A stretch of DNA of 64,000 nt. It comes from Loktanella sp. M215. Its GTDB lineage: Bacteria > Pseudomonadota > Alphaproteobacteria > Rhodobacterales > Rhodobacteraceae. The notes under the pieces are model-generated. The model saw only the letters and a list, made by a program, of their open reading frames with translations. It did no database searches and was not told the origin of the DNA. The translations under genes were made by a program, and so were the position numbers. The stretch spans positions 1 to 64,000 of the forward strand of contig NZ_WMEA01000005.1 in assembly GCF_021735925.1 (NCBI RefSeq), given 5' to 3'. This document shows positions 18,548 through 26,247 of the stretch, piece after piece (position 1 is the stretch's first letter; each line of letters begins with the position of its first letter).

Positions 18548-19813
18548 TCATTCAGAAAGATCGACCGTTCCGCGCGCGACATGGATGGCGGTCCCATCAT
18601 CCGGGCGACCCTCTGCGTCAACTGATGGTTCGGTCCAGGCGATGTAAACGTCGTCGCCCGCCAGCGTCATGCGGGGAAAGCCCATCGCGTTTCCCGTGCG
18701 ATTGACCGCGATGGCGACCGGGTCTCCGCATCCGTCCGCCGCGGTCGCCCGGCAGGTCAGGAGCACTTCTCCGGCTGCCGTCCATTCGACCCAGCTGACG
18801 AGGGCCGATCCGTCCACGAGTTGCAGCAGGTCGACCCGGCCCGCGGGTCCGCCCAGATCGATCTGTCGTGCGGGCCCAAAGCTGGCCCCCCGATCGTCCG
18901 AGAAGGCCATCTTGACCGCTGGCACGCCGCCGGCGCCGGTGAACCATACAAGGGCTGCATGATCGCCACGGGCTGCGATGGCGGGGCCGTTCACCGGGCA
19001 TCCGTCGATTTCCCAGCCATCGCCGCTGACCGGCTGGGGATCTGTCCATGTCCCCTCCACGCGCCGCACCACCGAAATGTCCCTGACCTCGTCTGCGGTC
19101 CGATCACGGTAGGCCAGCAGGACGGTCCCATCATCGGTCACGACCGCACTCGTCTGACAACAGGTGCAGGTCCGGTCGTCCAGAAGCAGATCGTCCGACA
19201 GGGTTCGGTCGCCAGTGACAGTCGTCGCCCGCAGTTGCATGGCGCCGGCGTCTGCGTCATCGCTGCCGAACGTATCGCCGGTCTCGTAAGACCGTCCATC
19301 GAGCCACATCGCCAGAAGACCGTCCTTTGCATCGGGCAGCAGCGTGACGAAACCGTGTTGGCGGCTCAGGCCATCCCGGTGCGGCACGATGGGCGTGTCC
19401 CACGTTTTGCCACCGTCACCCGAGATCGCAATGTTGATGTCGTAATCATAGTACGAGTCCCCGTTCATCCGGAGCCAGCTGACGGCGATCCGGCCATCTG
19501 GCAGGCCTACGGCAGAGGAAAAGTCCGCATAGCTGATGAAGAGGTCATCACCTTCAGCGACGGTGACGGGGTCTGACCAGGTTACACCGTCGTAGATCGC
19601 GGTCTCGACCTTGGCGAAGGTGTCACCGGACACTTCGGTCCAGGACATCAGAACGCGACCGTCGGCCAGCGTCACAAGCGACGGCTCCTCGACGACGCCG
19701 GTGCTGGGCACGTCGATTTCGGCCAGCGTGGAAAAGACCTGCGCGGCACCCGAACTGCCGGTCAGGCCGAACGTAAGGCCTGCGATAAGAGAAAACAGAG
19801 AACCGCGTGTCAT
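18548..19813 (-). CDS. Exported BNR/sialidase-fold beta-propeller with CTCC motif
   Basis: The 421 residues have a signal peptide (MTRGSLFSLIAGLTFGLTGSSGA) and then repeated Asp-box/BNR-like blades, for example AISGDGGKTWD, SDDRGASFG and LADGRVLMSWTEV. This fits a sialidase-type propeller. A cysteine cluster (RTCTCCQTSAVV) lies near residue 220 and two further Cys near 275 and 357. The sialidase catalytic arginine triad could not be assigned, so glycosidase activity is doubtful. The position between CopZ and the copper operon, and the CTCC motif, suggest a periplasmic copper-binding propeller (inference). Confidence 0.7.
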   Translation of the reverse strand: MTRGSLFSLIAGLTFGLTGSSGAAQVFSTLAEIDVPSTGVVEEPSLVTLADGRVLMSWTEVSGDTFAKVETAIYDGVTWSDPVTVAEGDDLFISYADFSSAVGLPDGRIAVSWLRMNGDSYYDYDINIAISGDGGKTWDTPIVPHRDGLSRQHGFVTLLPDAKDGLLAMWLDGRSYETGDTFGSDDADAGAMQLRATTVTGDRTLSDDLLLDDRTCTCCQTSAVVTDDGTVLLAYRDRTADEVRDISVVRRVEGTWTDPQPVSGDGWEIDGCPVNGPAIAARGDHAALVWFTGAGGVPAVKMAFSDDRGASFGPARQIDLGGPAGRVDLLQLVDGSALVSWVEWTAAGEVLLTCRATAADGCGDPVAIAVNRTGNAMGFPRMTLAGDDVYIAWTEPSVDAEGRPDDGTAIHVARGTVDLSE

Positions 19814-19844
19814 ATCAAAAACCTTTTACACAGAAAACACGATC

Positions 19845-19861
19845 GCGCCGGTGCCCGGCGC
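19845..19861 (-). terminator. Hairpin between copZ and propeller gene
   Basis: GCGCCGG and CCGGCGC form a perfect 7-bp stem with a three-base loop. Read on the minus strand, the stem follows the copZ stop by about 40 bases and is trailed by GATCGTGTTTT. It could be a terminator or attenuator between copZ and the downstream propeller gene. Confidence 0.4.
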
Positions 19862-19900
19862 AGTCGTCGAAATGAGACAGTCTTGGGCGTGACGCTTGGG

Positions 19901-20098
19901 TCAGACCGTTACCGCCGGATAGCCGGCGTCTTTCAGGGCTGCACGCAGCAGTGCGTCGTCGCGCCCGCTGTCGATGGCGACCGTGCGGGCCGGCATGTCA
20001 AACGACAGGGTCGCGGCGGGGTCGAGAGCCAGCACTGTTTTTTCGACGGTCGCCTTGCAGTGGCCGCAACTCATGGCAGGAATGGAATAGGTGGTCAT
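19901..20098 (-). CDS. copZ: CopZ-like heavy-metal-associated domain protein
   Basis: This 65-residue cytosolic copper chaperone is a single HMA domain. The metal site is MSCGHCKATVE at residues 9-19, with the CxxC pair, followed by the ferredoxin-like beta-alpha fold ending DAGYPAVTV. CopZ normally hands Cu(I) to the CopA ATPase or to a regulator. Here the only CopA nearby is a remnant, so the partner must be elsewhere. A CueR-type dyad lies just upstream at 20132-20149. Confidence 0.93.
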   Translation of the reverse strand: MTTYSIPAMSCGHCKATVEKTVLALDPAATLSFDMPARTVAIDSGRDDALLRAALKDAGYPAVTV

Positions 20099-20131
20099 AA
20101 CAGTCTCCTATGCTGTGGTAAATATGTGGGG

Positions 20132-20149
20132 CCTTCCCCCGCTGGAAGG
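20132..20149 (-). promoter_or_regulatory. CueR-type operator of copZ
   Basis: The perfect inverted repeat CCTTCC-N6-GGAAGG has the form of copper-responsive MerR-family (CueR) sites. On the minus strand it overlaps a TTGACC -35-like box and is followed by an AT-rich -10 region, about 35-50 bases before the copZ start. No cueR gene was seen in this window, so the regulator must be encoded elsewhere. Confidence 0.7.
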
Positions 20150-20177
20150 TCAAATGCAATTCTGTAGGTATGGACTG

Positions 20178-20208
20178 TCGACCTTCCCCCGGACTGGAAA
20201 CCTTATCC
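20178..20208 (+). promoter_or_regulatory. CueR-type copA promoter
   Basis: TCGACC and TTATCC are separated by 19 bases, the over-long spacer typical of MerR-family promoters. The spacer holds an imperfect dyad CCTTCC...GGAAACC. A degenerate further copy follows at about 20200-20225. This is the expected copA promoter and it has outlived the gene it served, which is now a remnant at 20261. Confidence 0.65.
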
Positions 20209-20260
20209 CCGGACTGCAACCCTTATGTAAGGCGCTGAACCAAAGCGTGAGGTACCTTCC

Positions 20261-20584
20261 ATGTCCGATATGTCCCCGATCACATTGTCCGTTACTGGCA
20301 CGTCTTGTGCGTCCTGCTTGGGGCGGGTTCAGCGCGCTCTTGTGGCGGATCCGGGCGTCACGTTGGCGGTGCACAGCGCCACGGCGGCCGCGGTCAATCT
20401 GGCGACGGAAGCGGTGCATGTCATGTCCGTCAATCGTGCGATGATGCGCAGTATCCGCCCGATCCTGTTCTGGGCCTCTGGCTACAATGTGGCGCTGATC
20501 CCGGTGGCGGCACCCGTCATCGCCCCGCCAGCCGCACCGCAATCCCGGCCCATCCTGCAAAGCCTGGGAAAGGCGACGAGATAG
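20261..20584 (+). pseudogene. CopA copper-ATPase remnant with internal deletion
   Basis: The 107-codon open frame joins two ends of a Cu(I) P1B-type ATPase. Residues 1-50 are the N-terminal HMA domain with the metal motif GTSCASCLGRVQRAL. From about residue 57, VNRAMMRSIRPILFWASGYN and then VALIPVAAP match the start of the last two membrane helices of CopA (usually SRxTMRNIRQNLFWAFxYN). Everything between is missing: membrane helices with CPC, the actuator, DKTGT and the ATP-binding domain. It cannot pump. It could still make a small membrane-attached HMA protein, but decay is the simpler reading. Confidence 0.8.
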
Positions 20585-20671
20585 CCCGGGCGAAGCGCCC
20601 TGCCCTGGCCTGTGACGGGCGCGGTGCCGCGTAACGGATATTGCATTTTCGGTTCAGGCCCGGTCTAGTGA

Positions 20672-20885
20672 TCCTGCTTGGTGTTCCATACGCACAAAGT
20701 GCAGGAACCGAACAGGGAATCTGGTCAGGATCGATCCGGTATGGAGATCCGATGCCAGAGCCGCCCCCGCGACTGTAAGCGGTGAGCGACTGCCGAATTG
20801 TCCACTCACATCCCATGATGTGGGGAAGGCCGGCAGATCGTCACGACCCGCGAGCCAGGAGACCTGCCAGGCACAGTGCAGACCG
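20672..20885 (+). promoter_or_regulatory. Cobalamin riboswitch
   Basis: The leader upstream of cbtB has the main conserved parts of the B12 riboswitch in order: GGAATCTGGT near 20716, the core GCCAGAGCCGCCCCCGCGAC with TGTAAGCGG near 20754-20782, then GGGAAGGCC near 20823, and the B12 box AGCCAGGAGACCTGCC at 20853. The boundaries are approximate. It should reduce expression of the cobalt-uptake genes cbtBA when adenosylcobalamin is plentiful. Confidence 0.93.
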
Positions 20886-20917
20886 ACCGTCGGGTGTGAC
20901 GGCAAGGAGAATGACCT

Positions 20918-21088
20918 ATGACGACCCTCGTTCAATCGCAGGTGCGCGATGCAGGCGGCACACGCGCAATCATCATGGCCCTGGCGTTCGGCCTGGCTTT
21001 GATCGCGTCCGTTGGCTTTGCCTCGGCCGGTGCCATTCACGACGCTGCGCACGATGTGCGCCACGCGACCGGCTTTCCCTGCCACTGA
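20918..21088 (+). CDS. cbtB: Cobalt transporter subunit CbtB
   Basis: This is a 56-residue single-span membrane protein with the family's shape: a short cytoplasmic start, one hydrophobic helix (IIMALAFGLALIASVGFA), and a C-terminal His-containing tail (HDAAHDVRHATGFPCH) thought to bind cobalt. The start is ATG 20918 after a clear AGGAGA ribosome site. It follows the cobalamin riboswitch directly and is one base from cbtA, so the two form a B12-controlled cobalt-uptake pair. Confidence 0.92.
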   Translation: MTTLVQSQVRDAGGTRAIIMALAFGLALIASVGFASAGAIHDAAHDVRHATGFPCH

Positions 21089-21089
21089 C

Positions 21090-21740
21090 ATGTTGCGTCC
21101 CATTCTGACGACCGCGCTGCTGGCCGGCGCGGCCGCCGGTGTGGCAGCCGGCGTGCTTCACCTTGTCTTCGTTCAGGACATTCTTCTCTCGGCCGAAGTA
21201 TTCGAGACTAGATCCGAACAAGCCCCCGCCGCACTTCTGACGATGCGCAATGCGCTGACGATCATGGTCATGGTTGTGCTCTACTGCGGCTATGGCGTGA
21301 TCCTCGTCGCACTGATGGCGTTTCGCGGACAGGCAGGCGACCGGATCGATGCGCGGTCCGGCCTCCTGTGGGGGATCGCCGGTTTTGCCGTCGTCATGCT
21401 CGCTCCGGCGTTTTCGCTGCCTGCACAACTACCGGGGGCGACCGAGACTGAGCTTGCCATGCGTCAGATCTGGTGGGTGATATTCGTGCTGTCAGCCGCG
21501 GGGGGTGCTTGGATCCTGGCGTACGGCAAGACGCCTGGCCAATGGGCCGTTGCGGCCCTGCTGCTGGTGGCTCCTCATCTGGTCGGTCCGCGCTTGCCGG
21601 ATGTCCTGACGGGCAGCGCACCAATGGAACTGGCAGCACTCTTCACCGCGCGATCACTTGGCGTCGGATTGCTGACCTGGATCGTCCTGGGAATGGTCGC
21701 GGGTGCCGTCTGGCGACGCGAACAAGCTGAACCGGCCTGA
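21090..21740 (+). CDS. cbtA: Cobalt transporter subunit CbtA
   Basis: This 216-residue membrane protein has five or so hydrophobic segments and begins MLRPILTTALLAGAAAGVAA. Conserved family features include VLHLVFVQDILLSAEVFE near residue 25 and VAPHLVGPRLP near 150. CbtA with CbtB imports cobalt for cobalamin synthesis. The start at 21090 is one base after the cbtB stop. An upstream in-frame start at 21012 lies inside cbtB and is rejected. Expression should be controlled by the riboswitch at 20672. Confidence 0.93.
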   Translation: MLRPILTTALLAGAAAGVAAGVLHLVFVQDILLSAEVFETRSEQAPAALLTMRNALTIMVMVVLYCGYGVILVALMAFRGQAGDRIDARSGLLWGIAGFAVVMLAPAFSLPAQLPGATETELAMRQIWWVIFVLSAAGGAWILAYGKTPGQWAVAALLLVAPHLVGPRLPDVLTGSAPMELAALFTARSLGVGLLTWIVLGMVAGAVWRREQAEPA

Positions 21741-21752
21741 ACGACCGAGCGG

Positions 21753-22109
21753 TTAGACTTTCTGCGCAGGCATGACGGGGATGCGGGCCCGCAGGCAGGA
21801 CCGCAGTCTGCCACACGGCCGCGCGTCCTCGATCCACCCGTCCGGAGCCTCCAGATAGGTGCGGCACGTCGCGATCAGATCGTCGATATCCGTATCGAAG
21901 GACACACCCGAGAACAGGTATGTGGCGCGACCCTGACCTTGGAGTGCCACAGACGACGGGGTCTGACACGCGCCGAGGCAGGCGGCCGTCGACACGCTCA
22001 CGGTGTCGTTCAAACCTGCAGCACCGATGGCCGCCATCAGCCGCAGCCTGGACACCGTTACAGATGCCGCCGGTGCGCAGGTGTTGCAGATGCAGATGTT
22101 CACCGTCAC
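21753..22109 (-). CDS. DUF1636 metal-binding protein
   Basis: The 118 residues have the cysteine pattern of DUF1636: CICNTCAP at the N-terminus, then ACLGACQTPSSVALQG near residue 44. This resembles thioredoxin-like [2Fe-2S] or metal-binding small proteins. DUF1636 genes are recurrent neighbours of cobalt transport and cobalamin genes, and here the gene is convergent with cbtA with 12 bases between the stops. The biochemical role is unknown. Confidence 0.8.
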   Translation of the reverse strand: MTVNICICNTCAPAASVTVSRLRLMAAIGAAGLNDTVSVSTAACLGACQTPSSVALQGQGRATYLFSGVSFDTDIDDLIATCRTYLEAPDGWIEDARPCGRLRSCLRARIPVMPAQKV

Positions 22110-22349
22110 GGCATTCCCTTTTAATACTGCCCGGATGGATTGAGGATGGCCATGGCATCACCGGATTTCAGGTGCCCACGGTTCGCTGAACTCACTTTCA
22201 TCCCGACCTGATGCCTTTCAGCAAAGGTGACGGTTTGCCCCGGTCCGCCTCGCATCACGGGGCGCTGTATAAAAATACTGATTTTATGGGAACATTCCAG
22301 CGCCGGAACTTGGTTGCGTCTGCAAAGCCGTACTCAAGAAGGATACCCC

Positions 22350-23210
22350 ATGCATTATGTCCGCTTCTTCGCGATGATCGCCACCTCCACTGTGGTCATG
22401 TTCGGATTGATGTATCTGAACTCGTATTCCCTTGAGCATATTTATTTCTCGCAGACCCGCATGTGGATGGCGCTCTATATGGGTGCGATCATGGCGATTA
22501 TCATGCTGGCGTTCATGCTGGGCATGTACAAGAACCGTACAGTTAATATGGCGATCTTCGGCGGGTCCGCAGTGGTGTTCGCGCTGGCGCTCTGGCTGGT
22601 GCGGTCACAAGAGACGGTCGGCGACGTCGCGTGGATGAAGGCAATGATCCCGCACCACTCCATCGCAATCCTGACGTCGTCGCGCGCCAACATCTCGGAT
22701 CCCCGCGTGCGCAAGCTGGCCGACGAGATCATCGAGGCGCAGGACCGCGAGATCGCGGAAATGCGTTGGATGATCGCCGATATCGAAGCCAATGGCGAAC
22801 AAACGACGTATCCGTTGGGCGAAGCCGATGCCCCGGCCGAAGTGGCTTCGCTGACCGAGGCGTTGTCGTCCGCCGTCATCGCCTCTGTCGATCTCGCACC
22901 GCTGAGCGATGATGAGATCACCCGCGCCCTGCCCGCCGGAGCGGTTTGCAATTTCCGCCGTGGCGTCGATGCGGACCCGGTGTTCGCCGTTGCCGCCGAC
23001 GGCGCATCGGTGACGAAGGTGTCCGGCCAGTTGGTCATGCTGACCGGTGACGGCACACCCGACAATGCTGGCGTTGCGGCCCAGACGGAGGGACTGCGGG
23101 TGACAGTTACGCCCCATGCCGCTGAGGATGAAGCCACCCTGCTGTTCGATCTGACCACCGGGCAACCTTTGACCGTCGGGTACGATGGTTACTGGGCCTG
23201 TGCGTCCTGA
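22350..23210 (+). CDS. DUF305-containing membrane protein
   Basis: The 286 residues begin with three membrane helices (MHYVRFFAMIATSTVVMFG, then MWMALYMGAIMAIIMLAFML, then MAIFGGSAVVFALALWLV). A DUF305 domain follows with the family signature MKAMIPHHSIAILTSSRA and EIIEAQDREIAEMRWMI at residues 95-150. The last 120 residues are a less conserved periplasmic extension with Cys near 227. DUF305 proteins are common in copper and silver resistance clusters and probably bind metal through their His/Met-containing helices. ATG 22350 is preferred over an upstream frame that lacks a ribosome site. Confidence 0.85.
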   Translation: MHYVRFFAMIATSTVVMFGLMYLNSYSLEHIYFSQTRMWMALYMGAIMAIIMLAFMLGMYKNRTVNMAIFGGSAVVFALALWLVRSQETVGDVAWMKAMIPHHSIAILTSSRANISDPRVRKLADEIIEAQDREIAEMRWMIADIEANGEQTTYPLGEADAPAEVASLTEALSSAVIASVDLAPLSDDEITRALPAGAVCNFRRGVDADPVFAVAADGASVTKVSGQLVMLTGDGTPDNAGVAAQTEGLRVTVTPHAAEDEATLLFDLTTGQPLTVGYDGYWACAS

Positions 23211-23241
23211 ACGGCATCACGTAAGATAAGGAAACTGCCCC

Positions 23242-24003
23242 ATGCCCAAAGACAACAGTGCGGACGCCAGAACGGCCGTCCTTTACCGGATGGTCATGCC
23301 AGAACACACCTGCCCCTACGGCCTGAAATCCAAGGACCTGCTGGAACGGCAGGGTTATACAGTCGAAGATCATCACCTGAAAACCAAGGAAGAGACCGAG
23401 GCCTTCAAGTCGGAGCACGACGTCAAGACGACGCCGCAGACCTTCATCGACGGTCAGCGGATCGGAGGCCATGACGATCTGCAGGTGTATTTTGGCAAGG
23501 CCGACCCGGATGACGACGGACTGTCTTATACCCCCGTCATCGCGCTGTTCTCGGTCGCGGCGCTGACGGCAGTGGCTTTCACGTGGTATGCGTTTCAGAC
23601 GCTGCTGACCTGGCAGACTTTGGGATGGTTCGTGTCACTGTCGATGATCCTGCTGGGCCTGCAAAAGCTGAAGGACATCGAGAGTTTCTCGACAATGTTC
23701 CTGAACTACGACCTGCTGGCCAAGCGCTGGGTGCGGTACGGATACATTTACCCCTTCATCGAGACCGGGGCTGGCATCCTGATGACGGCGATGGTCGCAA
23801 CATGGTTGTCGGCCCCGCTGGCGCTGCTGATCGGTACAATCGGCGCGGTGAGCGTCTTCAAAGCGGTCTACATCGATAAGCGCGAACTGAAATGCGCCTG
23901 TGTCGGCGGAGACAGCAACGTACCGCTGGGCTTCGTGTCGCTGACCGAAAACCTCGGCATGGTGGCGATGTCGGTCGTCATGCTGGTCCTGCTGTTTGCA
24001 TGA
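23242..24003 (+). CDS. Glutaredoxin-MauE membrane fusion protein
   Basis: The first 85 residues are a glutaredoxin-like domain with the redox motif CPYGLKSKDLLERQGYTVED and the cis-Pro segment TTPQTFIDGQRIGGHDDL. The rest is a four-helix MauE/DoxX-type membrane domain ending LKCACVGGDSNVPLGFVSLTE, with a conserved cysteine pair near the membrane. Such fusions may move reducing power across the membrane to periplasmic thiol proteins. The next gene encodes a DsbA-like protein, which supports a shared thiol-redox pathway under copper stress (inference). Confidence 0.85.
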   Translation: MPKDNSADARTAVLYRMVMPEHTCPYGLKSKDLLERQGYTVEDHHLKTKEETEAFKSEHDVKTTPQTFIDGQRIGGHDDLQVYFGKADPDDDGLSYTPVIALFSVAALTAVAFTWYAFQTLLTWQTLGWFVSLSMILLGLQKLKDIESFSTMFLNYDLLAKRWVRYGYIYPFIETGAGILMTAMVATWLSAPLALLIGTIGAVSVFKAVYIDKRELKCACVGGDSNVPLGFVSLTENLGMVAMSVVMLVLLFA

Positions 24004-24064
24004 GCATGCCCCAGTCGAGAGCGTTAAAAAACGACGAGGCGGCAGCGCTGGGACGACGTCAATC

Positions 24065-24838
24065 ATGAGTGTCTGGAAACGACGCGCTCTGTTGGCGGGT
24101 GGCGCACTGGCTGTTGGCGCTTGGGTGAAAGGGGCACCGCACCTACTGTCTTTGCGGACGCCGTCTCTCGACTTTAGAAACCTTGACGACTTGCCGCCCT
24201 TCCGGGAACTCACGGCCGCCGGCACCATTACCACAAACCAGCCAATCTTTGCCGGACTTTCGAACGGAGACGCCGTGTCGGCCGCGGCCCGCGTTTTGGC
24301 TCAGGACGTTCGCGACCACCCCTGTGATGCTCTTTACGGCGATCCTGTTCCGGGCCGCGTTCCTGTCGCAGTCTTTTCCGACTTCAGATGCCCCAATTGC
24401 CGCGTCATGGATGCGCGGTTGTCAGAGATCGAACAGGATATGCCCGATCGCTTCTACATCGTCCGTCATGAACTGCCGATCCTTGGCGATGCGTCGATCA
24501 TTGCCAGCCGGGCTGTGCTGGCAGCGCAGAGGCAAGGTGCCTACAGCGAGATGTACGCCCGGTTGATCCGTACGCCTGCGGTCACCGATCTGGCCTATGT
24601 GTCCCAGATCGCGGCCAGCATCGGGCTCGATATCGAAGCGTTCCAATCGGATATGCAATCATCCCGCACCACCGACCAGCTCCTCAAGAGCAAGGCTGTT
24701 GCAAGTCTCTTTCACTTCATCGGCACGCCGGCCTTTGTTGTGGGGCGAACAGCATTTCTGGGAACCGTCACGGTCTCCCTGTTCAAAGCCTTGATCGGTG
24801 TCGAAACGGACCGGCCTTGCGATGCGGCCGTCACCTGA
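24065..24838 (+). CDS. DsbA-family periplasmic thiol oxidoreductase
   Basis: The 257 residues from ATG 24065 start with a basic hydrophobic leader (VWKRRALLAGGALAVGA) and then a thioredoxin-fold domain. The active site is SDFRCPNCRVMDARL near residue 105, and the cis-Pro loop is FIGTPAFVVGRTAF near 230. The helical insert is typical of DsbA/DsbG-like proteins. An upstream TTG start at 23996 would add a poor non-hydrophobic stretch and is less likely. It follows the glutaredoxin-MauE gene closely and probably exchanges electrons with it. Confidence 0.85.
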   Translation: MSVWKRRALLAGGALAVGAWVKGAPHLLSLRTPSLDFRNLDDLPPFRELTAAGTITTNQPIFAGLSNGDAVSAAARVLAQDVRDHPCDALYGDPVPGRVPVAVFSDFRCPNCRVMDARLSEIEQDMPDRFYIVRHELPILGDASIIASRAVLAAQRQGAYSEMYARLIRTPAVTDLAYVSQIAASIGLDIEAFQSDMQSSRTTDQLLKSKAVASLFHFIGTPAFVVGRTAFLGTVTVSLFKALIGVETDRPCDAAVT

Positions 24839-25182
24839 CGATGGACGGTCCAGCAGTAGGAAACTGACCGGACGCCCAATATTCGCAAGCATCAAGGAGA
24901 TCAGCTGCTCGCAAGTGTGCCAGATGCAGAAGACCTCAGTGAGCAAAGTGCAAATTGAGGATCCAGAGTGGCACTTTAGCGGAGGACCGCATCAGAAAGC
25001 GTTTGACCCTCCAGCGCTGGAACCTGTTCCAAGTTGTCTCAATAATAACCGTTCAAACACGGCGTGCAGGCGACATGACCAGTTTTTACCCAACGCAGAC
25101 CACGACGACGCCGGCGCGCTTCCGCAGCTGCAATGCGTTCGGCTGGCAAAGGTGCTGGGTGACTGACACTTGCAAGCTGCTG
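24839..25182. other. Intergenic stretch with possible copper operator
   Basis: There is no convincing gene in these 344 bases. A CueR-like arrangement appears at 25003-25033: TTGACC, then a 19-base spacer containing CTCCAGCGCTGGAA, then a poor -10. It would face the downstream cytochrome genes on the plus strand. Confidence 0.45.
25003..25033 (+). promoter_or_regulatory. Possible CueR-type promoter
   Basis: TTGACC is followed after 19 bases by TCCAAG, with the dyad CTCCAGCGCTGGAACC inside the spacer. The dyad is close to the copper-regulator consensus, but the -10 is weak. It would drive the small exported protein and cytochrome genes from 25183 on. Confidence 0.4.
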
Positions 25183-25530
25183 ATGAGCGGTCTTTTCTCG
25201 CGATGTCCGCGTGGACGCCCCTTACGGGTGGCGTCTTGTCTCATGTCACTTCTCATCGCGCTGCTGTTTCTGGACGGTGGACATGTCCGATCCGCTTCCG
25301 AGAGCCACGTTCGCCCGCACGCTGTTGTACAGTCCGTGACGGTGGCGACACCCAGCCATTCCGCTGCAACGGGGTGCCATACCCTGATGGCCTGTGGATT
25401 GGCCATCGGAGTCACAAACGCCATTCCGCCCAGACCCACGCCCGCCGCAGCACTGCATGCGAGGCCAGCGATTTCGACCGCGGCCGATCAGCAGGGCCGC
25501 GGGTCCGATGTGCCGCCACCGCGCGTCTGA
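25183..25530 (+). CDS. Small exported protein, unknown function
   Basis: The preferred start is ATG 25183, giving 115 residues with a basic start and a hydrophobic segment (VASCLMSLLIALLFLDGG). After it comes VQSVTVATPSHSAATGCHTL with MACGLAIGVTNAIPPRP. It has few acidic residues and a Pro/Ala-rich end. It precedes the cytochrome c' gene by 60 bases. The family was not recognised and the annotation rests on the signal-like segment and position. Confidence 0.45.
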   Translation: MSGLFSRCPRGRPLRVASCLMSLLIALLFLDGGHVRSASESHVRPHAVVQSVTVATPSHSAATGCHTLMACGLAIGVTNAIPPRPTPAAALHARPAISTAADQQGRGSDVPPPRV

Positions 25531-25589
25531 AGCCATGTCCCTAACGGGGACCGCTTCGCCACATCGCCACATTCGAGAAGAAGACAGAT

Positions 25590-26246
25590 ATGAAACGATC
25601 GATAACGATCGGCGCGATCATTGCATCGTCGCTGGGTGCCGCCGCGTTTGCCCATAATGGTGCCACAGGCGTCGTGCTTGAGCGCATGAACGGCATGTCC
25701 GCCATGAAGAAGGTCATGGGTGAGCTTGCGCCGATGATGCGCGGGGAGGCTCCCTATGATATCGCCGCGGCTCAGAAGGGTGCCGCGACGATCATGGCAC
25801 ACGCGGGCGGTAACATGGTCAAGCTATTCCCAGAGGAGGCCATTCCCGCGACATCCTACGCAGTGTCGGCGCTATGGGAGCGGTGGGATGACTTTTCCGA
25901 TCTGGCCGATTTGCTCGCGAGTCAGGCCTTCGGATTGGCGATGGCCGTTCCCAATGGGCTGACAGCGCCACGACCGGCAAGCCCGCTTCACGACATGGGG
26001 ACAATGGAAGGCATGGCCGACATGTCCGGCATGGCCGATACCGACGCGCTACCCTCGCAGGATCTGACAGTGGCGCAACTGATGGGTGTCGAACCGACGG
26101 CTGACGCGCGCGCAAGCGCAACAGTCCTGCCGGAGGAGCGCGACAATGGCGTCCTCGATTATGCCACCATGCCCGCACCGGTCGCCTTTGAAATGGTCAG
26201 CCAGACATGTGCCGCCTGCCACAGCCAATTTCGGCGGGGCAGCTGA
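25590..26246 (+). CDS. Cytochrome c' family protein with Met-rich insert
   Basis: This is a 218-residue periplasmic cytochrome. After a signal peptide (MKRSITIGAIIASSLGAAAFA) comes the four-helix-bundle region (VVLERMNGMSAMKKVMGELAPMM) seen in class II cytochromes. The heme motif CAACH is close to the C-terminus (residues 207-211), as usual. Between helices three and four there is a Met/Asp-rich insert, HDMGTMEGMADMSGMAD (residues 134-150), which is unusual for the family and looks like a copper-binding stretch. It is adjacent to the diheme cytochrome gene with one base between the stop and the next start. Confidence 0.88.
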   Translation: MKRSITIGAIIASSLGAAAFAHNGATGVVLERMNGMSAMKKVMGELAPMMRGEAPYDIAAAQKGAATIMAHAGGNMVKLFPEEAIPATSYAVSALWERWDDFSDLADLLASQAFGLAMAVPNGLTAPRPASPLHDMGTMEGMADMSGMADTDALPSQDLTVAQLMGVEPTADARASATVLPEERDNGVLDYATMPAPVAFEMVSQTCAACHSQFRRGS

Positions 26247-26247
26247 G

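Noticed and set aside
20132..20225. CRISPR-like repeats
   Set aside because: The similar CCTTCCCC-type units are copper-regulator dyads, not regularly spaced repeats with unique spacers. No CRISPR array was seen anywhere.
21012..21089. An upstream start for cbtA
   Set aside because: It lies within cbtB; the start at 21090 gives the normal CbtA N-terminus and follows the cbtB stop by one base.
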